DNA from: Rhodopirellula bahusiensis
Lineage (GTDB): Bacteria > Planctomycetota > Planctomycetia > Pirellulales > Pirellulaceae
Length of the DNA: 64,000 nucleotides
Assembly (NCBI RefSeq): GCF_002727185.1
Contig: NZ_NIZW01000007.1
Span: forward strand, 62,001-126,000
Reading direction: 5' to 3'
Part shown: piece after piece, positions 46,501 to 54,437 of the stretch
Position numbering within the stretch: the stretch's first letter is position 1
How the letters are laid out: each line of letters opens with the position of its first letter
Position numbers and translations under genes: made by a program
The notes under the pieces: model-generated
Seen by the model: only the letters and a program-made list of their open reading frames with translations
Told to the model about the DNA's origin: nothing
The model's database searches: none

Positions 46501-49500
46501 CCGGGACTGTTCCTCCGCAGAGATTTTGATTCGGTCGACGACGATTTGAACCAAATGGACTCGCCGCGGATCGAGAGCCTTCGCGTCGTCGAGCTCAACC
46601 GTCTCGCCATCAATGCGTACACGGGAATACCCCATCGCACGGTAGCTCTGCCAAGTCGCGAGCGATGCTTCGCCGGCTTGAACCTCGATCGGCGCCAGCA
46701 ACAAAGCTCGCGTGCCTTCGGGCAACGCCATCACTTTGTCGATGATCTGATCGGGAGTCTGCGTTCCGACCGGCACCGCACAATCGGGGCAGTGCATTGT
46801 GCCAAGCTTGCTGTACAAAATCCGCAAGTAGTCATACACCTCGGTGACCGTTCCAACGGTACTTCGAGGCGAATGGCCAAGGTTCTTTTGCTCGAGTGCC
46901 ACCGCGGGTGAAAGCCCTTCGATCCGTTCCGCTTTTGGCTTTTGCACCTGACCGATGAATTGCCGAGCGTAGCTGGACAACGACTCGACATATCGCCGCT
47001 GGCCTTCGGCATAAATCGTATCCATTGCCAGCGAACTTTTGCCGCTGCCGCTGGGACCACAGAACACCGTCATCGCGTCCCGGGGAACTTCCAAGTCGAC
47101 CGATTTGAGGTTGTGCTCGCACGCACCTTCGACCACCACGTGAGTGCGTGACTTGGCCGGCGGAGCAACGATGTCACGAATCGCTTGACCGAGCTTCTTC
47201 GCTTTTCGCCGCTTGATTCCCAACACTTCCGCCAGCGCAGCACCGGTGTAACTGTCATCCACTTTCGCGACTTCAGCAGGCCGACCTTCGCCAACCACAC
47301 GGCCTCCACCGGCACCGCCTTCGACACCGATGTCGATCACCCAGTCCGCAGTTTTGATCACGTCCAAGTTGTGCTCGACGATCACGATTGTATTGCCGCG
47401 ATCGGCCAAACGGTTGATCACTCCCAACAGCAAATCGATGTCAGCGAAGTGCAAACCAGTCGTCGGTTCATCCAGCACATACAGCGTCCGGCCCGTGTCC
47501 CGTCGACTCAATTCTCGCGAAAGTTTGATTCGCTGGGCTTCGCCGCCGGAGAGAGTCGGTGACGGTTGGCCAAGCTTGAGATACTCCAGCCCCACATCGA
47601 CCAAAGTCTGCAACTTCTCAGCGATCTTCGGAATGTTCTGGAACAAATCCAAAGCCTCCGAGATGTCCATATTCAGAACATCCGCGATCGATTTGCCTTT
47701 GAACTGAACCGACAATGTTTCGCGGTTGTAACGTTGGCCTTGGCAAACCGGGCACGTCACCCAGATATCCGCCAAAAAGTCCATTTCCAACTTGGTTGCG
47801 CCGTTGCCATCACAACCGGCGCAGCGACCACCATCCACATTGAAACTGAATCGCCCAACCGAATAACCGCGAGCCTTCGCTTCGGGCAGCTTCGCAAACA
47901 AATTGCGAATTTCATCGAACACTTTGACATACGTCGCGGGATTACTGCGAGGCGTCCGGCCAATCGGCGACTGATCAATCGCGATTGTTTTGTCGAGATG
48001 TTCCAGACCTTCGATGGCATCGTGATCGCCAATTTCCGCCTCAGCACCGTTGAGAGCGTTGCGAAGAGCGGGCTCAACAATTCCGCCGATCAACGAACTC
48101 TTGCCGCTGCCGGAGACTCCAGTCACACAGGTCACCACACCCAGCGGGATGGAGACATCAATGTCCTTCAGGTTATGAAACCGTGCCCCGCGAATGGTGA
48201 GTTGCTTCTTTGGATCAACCGGGCGTAACTTTTCACTCGGCGTGATCGCGCGAGCACCTGACAAGAAGGCTCCTGTGACGCTTTGCTTCGATCGATGCAG
48301 GTCCTCGAGCGAACCGGCCGCCACGATGTGACCGCCTTTAACCCCGGGACCAGGACCGAAATCCACGATCGTGTCAGCGGCTCGCATTGTGTCTTCATCG
48401 TGCTCGACCACGATCAACGTGTTGCCCGCGTCTCGCAGACGGGTCAACGTTGTGATCAAACGATCGTTGTCACGCGGGTGCAAACCGATCGAAGGCTCAT
48501 CCAAGATATACAGCACACCCGACAAGCCCGAACCGATTTGACCGGCCAGTCGAATCCGTTGTGACTCGCCCCCGGACAACGTCGGCGCCGTTCGGCCAAG
48601 CGTTAGGTACTCCAACCCCACGCCCAGCAAGAATCCAATCCGCCCGCGAATTTCTTTGAGGGCTTCGCCAGCGATCTGGGCATCCGTTTTTGACAGCGGG
48701 ATCTCGCTGAAGAACTCCATCAACGAATCGATGGAAAGGTCGCACAACTCAGGAAGCGACTTGCTCTTTGAATCGGAGAAGTCTTTCGCACCCGTCGAGA
48801 TTCGAACCGCGCAGGCCTGATCGTTCAGTCGCTTTCCATGGCAATCCGGGCAGTTCATCGTGTTCATGTACTTCTCGAACTGACGCAACTGCATCTTGTT
48901 GCGACTGGTTCGATAGCGATCAAGCAACTCGGGAATGAAGCCTTCAAAGCTGCCGACGTACTTCTTCGCTTTGCGTCCGCCTCGCCAGGTGAACTGCATC
49001 GAATCATCAGCACCCCACAACCAAATGTGGCGAGCAATCTCTGGCAATTTGTCCCAACGAGTTTCCAGCATCGTGCCGGGTTCGAGTTCCAGCTCCGCGT
49101 CCATCGCATCCGCAACGCCGCGATAAATATGGCGTCGGTAACGTCCCAGGTCGCCCCACTTCCCGAGCAACGCGATCGCGCCTTTTCGAATCGACAGCGA
49201 CTCATCAGGAATCAACAACTCAGGTACAAACGTGTACAGCCGGCCGATTCCATCGCAGCTGGCGCACATGCCTTGTGGGCTGTTGAAGCTGAACAACTGC
49301 GGCGTTGGTGGTCGAAAACTTCGGCCACAATTGCCGCACGAATACTTCGACGAAAACAGTTGATCGTGACGTATCGGCGGCACGTCTTCTCCGTTGGGCG
49401 GTCCCACCGAAGCGATCAAAGATGACTCGCCCAGTTTCAATGCCAACTCAACCGCTTCGACCAATCGTGGGCGTTCGATTTGGTCCGCGACAATGCGATC

Positions 49501-50181
49501 GATCACGACTTCCACATCGTGACGACGGGTTCGATCCAGCGGCGGTGGATCGCTCAGTCGAAACGTTTCACCATCGACTCGAGCGCGGTTGAAACCTTGC
49601 TTGCGAAGGTCTTCAAACAGGTCGCGGAACTCACCTTTCTGGCCACGGACCAACGGAGCCATCACCCACAGCGTTCCGTCTTCGATCGCCGCTTCGGTTT
49701 CAGACTCTTCGGATGAGTGGTCGTCTTGCCAGCCGTCCGCCACCAACTGGACCAGGCGACCCACGATGACATCGGCCGTCTGGGCGGCGATCTCGACATC
49801 GCATGCTGGGCAGTGGCCGGTGCCGACTCGAGCGTACAGCACCCGCAGGAAATCGTAGATCTCCGTGATCGTGCCGACAGTACTACGAGGGTTGTTGCCC
49901 GTCGATTTTTGGCTGATCGAGATCGAAGGACTCAGCCCGGTCACCAGATCGACGTCGGGTTTGGGCATTTGGCCCATGAACTGCCGAGCCGAATTGCTCA
50001 GACTTTCGACGTATCGACGCTGACCTTCGGCGTACAGCGTGTCAAACGCGAGCGAGCTTTTTCCACTTCCCGAAACGCCCGAGAAACAAATCAACTCTCC
50101 GCGCGTCAGCGTCAAATCGACGTCGCGTAAGTTGTGTTCGCGAGCGCCTTTGACGGTGATTTCCCGTTGCAACTTGTCCAC
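43546..50181 (-). CDS. uvrA: fused double UvrA excinuclease subunit, 2,211 aa
   Basis: UvrA recognises bulky DNA lesions. A normal UvrA is ~940 aa; here two complete copies are fused. Copy 1 (about 1-1010): GVSGSGKSSLAFDTLYAEG, LSGGESQRIRL, then a second ABC with CAGCDGNG and CPVCQG cysteines and LSGGEAQRIKLSREL. Copy 2 (about 1018-1940) starts at VVVEGACEHNLKSVDLEV, with GPSGSGKSSLAMDTIYAEG, LSGGEAQRIRLASQL and again CESCEG and CDDCG. A C-terminal ~240 residues after ADEWVSTTAPFL are unrelated to UvrA. A GTG start is used; the nearby ATG at 50185 is out of frame. Double UvrAs are known in Chlamydiae and some relatives. Confidence 0.95.
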   Translation of the reverse strand: MDKLQREITVKGAREHNLRDVDLTLTRGELICFSGVSGSGKSSLAFDTLYAEGQRRYVESLSNSARQFMGQMPKPDVDLVTGLSPSISISQKSTGNNPRSTVGTITEIYDFLRVLYARVGTGHCPACDVEIAAQTADVIVGRLVQLVADGWQDDHSSEESETEAAIEDGTLWVMAPLVRGQKGEFRDLFEDLRKQGFNRARVDGETFRLSDPPPLDRTRRHDVEVVIDRIVADQIERPRLVEAVELALKLGESSLIASVGPPNGEDVPPIRHDQLFSSKYSCGNCGRSFRPPTPQLFSFNSPQGMCASCDGIGRLYTFVPELLIPDESLSIRKGAIALLGKWGDLGRYRRHIYRGVADAMDAELELEPGTMLETRWDKLPEIARHIWLWGADDSMQFTWRGGRKAKKYVGSFEGFIPELLDRYRTSRNKMQLRQFEKYMNTMNCPDCHGKRLNDQACAVRISTGAKDFSDSKSKSLPELCDLSIDSLMEFFSEIPLSKTDAQIAGEALKEIRGRIGFLLGVGLEYLTLGRTAPTLSGGESQRIRLAGQIGSGLSGVLYILDEPSIGLHPRDNDRLITTLTRLRDAGNTLIVVEHDEDTMRAADTIVDFGPGPGVKGGHIVAAGSLEDLHRSKQSVTGAFLSGARAITPSEKLRPVDPKKQLTIRGARFHNLKDIDVSIPLGVVTCVTGVSGSGKSSLIGGIVEPALRNALNGAEAEIGDHDAIEGLEHLDKTIAIDQSPIGRTPRSNPATYVKVFDEIRNLFAKLPEAKARGYSVGRFSFNVDGGRCAGCDGNGATKLEMDFLADIWVTCPVCQGQRYNRETLSVQFKGKSIADVLNMDISEALDLFQNIPKIAEKLQTLVDVGLEYLKLGQPSPTLSGGEAQRIKLSRELSRRDTGRTLYVLDEPTTGLHFADIDLLLGVINRLADRGNTIVIVEHNLDVIKTADWVIDIGVEGGAGGGRVVGEGRPAEVAKVDDSYTGAALAEVLGIKRRKAKKLGQAIRDIVAPPAKSRTHVVVEGACEHNLKSVDLEVPRDAMTVFCGPSGSGKSSLAMDTIYAEGQRRYVESLSSYARQFIGQVQKPKAERIEGLSPAVALEQKNLGHSPRSTVGTVTEVYDYLRILYSKLGTMHCPDCAVPVGTQTPDQIIDKVMALPEGTRALLLAPIEVQAGEASLATWQSYRAMGYSRVRIDGETVELDDAKALDPRRVHLVQIVVDRIKISAEEQSRISDSVEQALSLGVGVMDLAIADSEQPERDWHMLRHSQHLVCESCGRSFSQLTPHHFSFNSGIGWCPGCEGLGTQTGTNPAALMGTPQTTLADGAALLWPSVDHAVSRWMLRALSRTTGIPIHQPIDRLTVSQRRILFHGLGPRWVEVRHGDTTDEKSSAETERADEVRDHFGEGNVLFRFQFKGFYPALEEASRLTPGLRMRLEAFVAEIDCSVCDGSRLRDDSAAVRFRNFTIGDLVHMPLDRLSEEVDSWDLDRRELKIAGELIREVQSRVRFLRDVGLDYLTLHRGAPTLSGGEAQRIRLASQLGSGLCGVLYVLDEPTIGLHPRDNRRLLAALHRLRDQGNTLLVVEHDHDVIAGSDYLCDFGPRAGRHGGRVVAQGKPDAVQPASESVTAPYLLGEKQIELPAVRRPVMSDSGKPMVEFLSVKGARENNLQDVDVDIPLGVLTAITGPSGSGKSSLINDIVYPVLARRLHRAKVKPGQHDGIDGLRYVNKVIQVDQSPLGNSPSSNPATYTGVFDLIRALFAELPAARERRFTPRTFSFNVSGGRCESCEGSGQRKIEMHFLPDVWVPCDDCGARRYNEDVLEVKLHGQSIADVLEMPCGEAVELFASHPRIARVIQTLCDVGLDYVTLGQSAPTLSGGEAQRVKLAAELARPATGHTIYLLDEPTTGLHFGDIEKLLVVMQRLVELGNSVIVIEHNLDVIKCCDWLVDIGPGAGVHGGQVVFAGTPEGLAAKADPAHREADEWVSTTAPFLADALSGARTAEPREVLDWQPVVNGRVSNVKTNQSPKKTIVAEPETVLRVDSPEPMLFEEVEAESDPDSDAVAALMQPWRALGRRWHTLPKGFPENSPPQWPLELVEGLLDLLSNVAGAGAVEYPAPDRVSVRLESGEEDFLLPHWAEVETKVSDCVRLKLSGPQSAIDLEQLLALDVLQSRSDTGTLDLSDAEHVTLTFHLTDVDHARSRKLKTFLKTHLDRTRSST

Positions 50182-50234
50182 TCATTGGGTCGGCGTTTGA
50201 TACATCCATTCACTCAGACGCATCGTCGAGAAAG

Positions 50235-51326
50235 TCAGTTCAGTTCGTCGGCACGACCGCTCGGTCCGCACAAATGGCGTTGCAAGTAGCTGGCCCGCTC
50301 GACATTCCGATCGCTGGTCGTCAACACACGCCCGTGCAGCTTTTGCAGGTGGGCCGGTTGGGTGTGGATGAACAACTTGTTGATCGTTGCCAATTGCACG
50401 TCGTCGATCAGCCCCAAGTTCACTCCCATGCGAACCTTGGACAGATAGTGCATGGTTTCCTCACTGCTGATCTTTCGAGCCGTGCTGAGAATCCCGAGCG
50501 CGCGGCTGACATCGTCGTGCAAATCTTGTTGGCCTTTGTCGATTAAAAATTCGCGAGCTTTGCGTTCGTAATCGATGATCCTTGGCACGACCTCTTGGCC
50601 AACCATTTCCAGCAATTCTTTCTCGGTGTGCCCGAGCGTCACCTGGTTGCTGACCTGATAAAAATCGCCGGTGTACTGCGACCCTTCGCCGTACAAACCG
50701 CGGACGGTCACGTTGATCCGCTGCATGCTGCGGAACACCTTTTCGATTTGCTGAGTGATCACCAAACCAGGCAAATGCAGCATCACGCTGACGCGCAGGC
50801 CCGTGCCAACGTTGGTCGGGCAGGCCGTCAGGTAGCCAAACTTGTTGTGGAACGCGTACAGCACCTCGCCTTCGATCGCATCGTCGATCCGGTCGATTTG
50901 TTCCCAGGCGCTGACCAGATCTAGACCGCTGTGCATCACTTGGATACGCAGGTGGTCCTCTTCGTTGATCATCACCGAGTATTGCTCGCTGGGATCGATC
51001 GCCACGGCCCGGCTGCCTTCGGAATCCGCAATTTCTCGGCTGATGAGTTGGCGTTCGACCAAGAATTGGCGATCCACTTCGCTGAGCGTCGCGATGTCGA
51101 CGTAGGGGATTTCGTCCCAATCGGGCAAATTTTCCAGCCGCGTGCGAACCTGCCGCTCAATCTTTTCGCGGTCCTCGGGACTGCATTTGCGAATGAAGGG
51201 GAATCCCGCCAAGTTGCGTGCCAGTCGAATGCGGCTGCTGATCACGATGTCAGATTCCGGGCCCGTGCCACGCAACCATTCACCGCTGTTTTTGACCAAG
51301 ACCGACAAGTCGGTTTCTTCTCTCAT
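50235..51326 (-). CDS. mcsB: protein-arginine kinase McsB
   Basis: McsB phosphorylates arginines, marking proteins for ClpCP degradation in Firmicutes. Phosphagen-kinase motifs: SSRIRLARNL, ACPTNVGTGLRVSVMLHLPGL, and the reactive-loop region RGLYGEGSQYTGDFYQVSNQ. The ATG at 51326 overlaps the mcsA stop (TGATG), so the two are coupled. Length 363 aa is typical. No ctsR or clpC is adjacent, unlike the Bacillus operon. Confidence 0.93.
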   Translation of the reverse strand: MREETDLSVLVKNSGEWLRGTGPESDIVISSRIRLARNLAGFPFIRKCSPEDREKIERQVRTRLENLPDWDEIPYVDIATLSEVDRQFLVERQLISREIADSEGSRAVAIDPSEQYSVMINEEDHLRIQVMHSGLDLVSAWEQIDRIDDAIEGEVLYAFHNKFGYLTACPTNVGTGLRVSVMLHLPGLVITQQIEKVFRSMQRINVTVRGLYGEGSQYTGDFYQVSNQVTLGHTEKELLEMVGQEVVPRIIDYERKAREFLIDKGQQDLHDDVSRALGILSTARKISSEETMHYLSKVRMGVNLGLIDDVQLATINKLFIHTQPAHLQKLHGRVLTTSDRNVERASYLQRHLCGPSGRADELN

Positions 51327-51844
51327 CACGCGTTCCCTCGACGTTTTGGCTCGCCTTGGATCGCGTTGATTTGGTCTCGCAACTCGGACGCTTTTTCGTA
51401 TTCTTCTCGGTCCACCGCGGCTTCCATTTCTTTTCGCAAACGGATCAAGTCCGCCTGTGAATCCGCTGTGGCGGCCGCTCGTGTCGGCCGTTTTCCGGTG
51501 TGTTCCAATGAGTCGTGAATGTTCAGCAACAACGGTTTCAGGTCAGCTTCGAAGAAATCGTAATCCAGGGGGCACCCCAACCGTCCCGAATTACGGAATT
51601 CAAAGAACGTGATCCCACACACGGGGCACTCTTTCTGGTCCAACTTCCGAAGTTCTTCCTTGGTTTGGCCCAATTGCAGTTGTTTCGCCAAAGCACCCGC
51701 GACGCTGGACACCGGTGTGGGCTCGCCTTTTTGCAACACATTGCGAGCATGCTGCTCACACAAATGCAGCACTTGCGGCCCGTCGGGTTCGGTCAATTCG
51801 GTGATGTGGAAGGTCGCCGGTTTATCGCAGTACTGGCATTTCAT
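51326..51844 (-). CDS. mcsA: McsA-like zinc/UvrB-motif protein, McsB activator
   Basis: McsA activates McsB in Bacillus. Two zinc-finger pairs are visible: CQYCDKPATFHI with LCEQHA, and CPVCGITFFEF with LGCPLDY. A C-terminal UvrB/UvrC motif reads RLRKEMEAAVDREEYEKASELRD, forming a helix hairpin. Length 172 aa fits. It is the first gene of the pair and diverges from trpE, with ~240 bp between the two starts. Confidence 0.9.
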   Translation of the reverse strand: MKCQYCDKPATFHITELTEPDGPQVLHLCEQHARNVLQKGEPTPVSSVAGALAKQLQLGQTKEELRKLDQKECPVCGITFFEFRNSGRLGCPLDYDFFEADLKPLLLNIHDSLEHTGKRPTRAAATADSQADLIRLRKEMEAAVDREEYEKASELRDQINAIQGEPKRRGNA

Positions 51845-52086
51845 GTGAGTCTCGCAGGTTGGCTCGCTGATTTCGTGACACTGGCTTCCGTGGCACGATG
51901 CGGAATTCGCGACACAGAAGCGAACTTCGCGGCACGTTGGCTGTCATGGTCGGCATCACGGCTCCGTGATGACCGCCCGTGGAGGCGGACTCGTTCACGC
52001 CTTGGAATTCTATCGCTGGCCAACCCGGTTTCCAAGCCCGCCGTCGCACTTCACACTATCGAAACGTCCCCACGCGCCGAAACTTC

Positions 52087-53622
52087 ATGCTCGGAAACCT
52101 CATGCACCAACCGCCGCTTTCGTCGTTCGAATCGCTGGCCCGTCGGTTCGACTTCGTCCCCGTCTACCGACGCCTGCTGTCTGATACGCTGACCCCCGTC
52201 ACCGCGTTCATGCACCTGGACGATGGCGGCCCCGCCTTTCTGATCGAAAGCGTGATCGGCGGCGAAAAAGTCGGCCGATTCAGTTTTTTGGGCTCGCGAC
52301 CTTTGGCTCGATTCACGGCCAAAGGCAACTCGGTTCGCCAAACGAACATGTCCACCGGCGAAGTCACCGAGACCCAGTGTGACGATCCCCTGGACGCATT
52401 CCGCCAACGTTTCCAAGACCGAACGGCGACCCTGGACGGGCTGCCTCCGTTCATCGGCGGAGCCATCGGGTACGCGGGTTACGACGTCGTCCGTTATGTC
52501 GAGGACTTGCCGGACACCACCGAAGATGACCGCGACCTCCCCGACCTGAACTTCGCCTTTTACCACACCCTGTGCGTCTTTGATCACGTCGACAAAACCA
52601 TCACGGTGGTCTCGCTGGCCGATTGCCGCGGCATCGACGAGGACACTGACTCGGCGACAATTTCCGCCGCTCGGCAATCCGCCGCTGAGGAAGTCGACCA
52701 AACGATCAAGCGTCTGATGACCAGCCCACCGGATCTCCGCGTGGACGAAATCATCGAAGAGGACCAACGCCAACCGCTGCAGGTCGAATCGAACTTCACC
52801 CGAGAGTCGTTCTGTGACGCGGTCCGCCACTGCGTCGAGTACATTCGCGCCGGCGATATCTTCCAGGTCGTCCCCAGCCAACGACTGACAGTCAAAAGCG
52901 ACGTCGATCCTTTCGCGGTTTACCGTTCGCTGCGTGTCGTCAATCCGTCGCCGTTCATGTTCTTCGTCCGCAACCCAGAATGCGTCTTGGTCGGTTGCTC
53001 GCCCGAGATCATGTGCCGGGTCAAAGACCGTGAGGTCACGGTGCGTCCGCTGGCCGGAACACGCCCCCGCGGCGCGACCGAAAAAGAAGACAAGGCTCTC
53101 GAAAAAGACTTGTTGGCCGATCCCAAGGAACGCGCCGAACACGTGATGCTGGTCGACCTGGGCCGCAACGACATCGGCCGGATCGCCGAATTCGGCACCG
53201 TGGACTTGACCGAGATCATGGTCATCGAGCGCTACAGCCACGTGATGCACATCAGCAGCGAAGTGCGAGGCAAACTGCGGGAAGGCCTGGACGCGTTTGA
53301 CGCTTTGAAATCATGTTTGCCCGCGGGAACCGTTTCAGGTGCTCCCAAAGTCCGTGCGATGCAGGTCATCGACGAAATCGAACCGCATCGTCGCGGCCCG
53401 TATGGCGGCGCAGTCGGGTACATCGACTACCGAGGCAACATGGACACATGCTTGGCGCTCCGCACGATCGTGCATCACAACGGGGCGTATCATGTGCAAG
53501 CCGGTTGCGGAGTCGTCGCCGACAGCAACCCCGACTCGGAATACGAAGAAACCCTCAACAAGGCCCGCGCCCTGATCGCCGCCATCGAGTGGACCATCGC
53601 CCGAGAATCCCGCAATGCCTGA
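52087..53622 (+). CDS. trpE: anthranilate synthase component I
   Basis: TrpE makes anthranilate from chorismate for tryptophan synthesis. Chorismate-binding motifs: VRPLAGTRPRGATEKED, LLADPKERAEHVMLVDLGRND, and PAGTVSGAPKVRAM. The N-terminal region has FLIESVIGG, the likely tryptophan feedback site (LLES in others). ATG at 52087 is preferred, 52102 is possible; the frame upstream to 51979 has no homology-like content. No trpG or trpD follows, so the pathway genes are dispersed. Confidence 0.93.
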   Translation: MLGNLMHQPPLSSFESLARRFDFVPVYRRLLSDTLTPVTAFMHLDDGGPAFLIESVIGGEKVGRFSFLGSRPLARFTAKGNSVRQTNMSTGEVTETQCDDPLDAFRQRFQDRTATLDGLPPFIGGAIGYAGYDVVRYVEDLPDTTEDDRDLPDLNFAFYHTLCVFDHVDKTITVVSLADCRGIDEDTDSATISAARQSAAEEVDQTIKRLMTSPPDLRVDEIIEEDQRQPLQVESNFTRESFCDAVRHCVEYIRAGDIFQVVPSQRLTVKSDVDPFAVYRSLRVVNPSPFMFFVRNPECVLVGCSPEIMCRVKDREVTVRPLAGTRPRGATEKEDKALEKDLLADPKERAEHVMLVDLGRNDIGRIAEFGTVDLTEIMVIERYSHVMHISSEVRGKLREGLDAFDALKSCLPAGTVSGAPKVRAMQVIDEIEPHRRGPYGGAVGYIDYRGNMDTCLALRTIVHHNGAYHVQAGCGVVADSNPDSEYEETLNKARALIAAIEWTIARESRNA

Positions 53623-53980
53623 GTCGGCGTCCACTCACACTTTCAGTGACATAGGCCATCGGCCCGAAAACTCACCCGGACTTCCCCCATCGCAACTGCC
53701 CCCTTGCCATCGTCAATGAATCTTTTGTCACTGGGTAGCTGCAATCAGGCTCACGATCTTGGTTGGCCCCAGCTACCGCTGCCCGCTTCAACCTTCTCTG
53801 CAAACGTCCAGTCGGACAGCCTTGGTTGAGTTGATGTCGTGTCGTCAGTCGATGCTGTCCCGAGGCTTGAACTCACGTGAGTCTCGTGAGCCTGCTATGC
53901 TGTGACATCGGTCGACAATCGGCCATCACCTGAGGAGGAAGGACTCCCGTTTTTTCGAGCTATCAGTCGAGCAAATCGCC
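53623..53980. other. gene-free stretch after trpE
   Basis: No plausible gene. There is an 8-bp inverted repeat GGTAGCTG (53734-53741) and CAGCTACC (53770-53777), a possible weak terminator, and the decamer GTCGACAATC (53911-53920) that recurs at 54277-54286. A purine-rich GAGGAGGAAGGA lies 40 bp before the small gene, too far to be its ribosome binding site. Confidence 0.55.
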
Positions 53981-54181
53981 ATGGCGAAGAACCATCTTAC
54001 GTTGCAGCATAGCGAAGGCATCATTGTCCAAGCGGCTGCTCAGATCTACTCGGGCTATCTAGCCAGTGGACGCGTCGGCGAAGACGACAATGCACACTGG
54101 ATGCGACAGTCCATCAAAGAAGCGATCGCGATTGCCAAGGGAGTCGATGACGCCGTCATCAGCGATCGCGAAGTGAACTGA
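53981..54181 (+). CDS. small hypothetical protein, 66 aa
   Basis: The predicted soluble protein has an amphipathic middle (IIVQAAAQIYSGYLASG) and a second helix (HWMRQSIKEAIAIAKGVDDAV). The residue pattern is helical and neither repetitive nor GC-driven, which supports a real gene. No signal peptide, Cys or membrane segment. I do not recognise the family. The same decamer flanks the gene on both sides. Its start has no close Shine-Dalgarno. Confidence 0.5.
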   Translation: MAKNHLTLQHSEGIIVQAAAQIYSGYLASGRVGEDDNAHWMRQSIKEAIAIAKGVDDAVISDREVN

Positions 54182-54268
54182 GACAAATCGCCTGCGGACA
54201 GAGCGATCACCCAAAACGAACTCTAAATCGGGATCCACCGAAACGTTCACCAACATGGATTCTTCGGT

Positions 54269-54287
54269 TGATTGTCGTCGACAATCA
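54269..54287. promoter_or_regulatory. 19-bp near-perfect palindrome
   Basis: TGATTGTCG, a single T, and CGACAATCA. The 9-bp arms are perfect with one central base, the shape of a dimeric regulator site. It lies 88 bp after the 66-aa gene. Confidence 0.45.
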
Positions 54288-54437
54288 GTCGGCACCATAA
54301 ACGTTCCAGACAGCCTGCAAGGTCTTCACGGGCACTATCTGACAAGCCGTTGACGCCCCAATGCTTCGACCGTCCTGGGAGCGTGAATCGAACGTTCGCA
54401 CTCGCCACCAGGATCGATCGGCCACATCAACGCGAGC

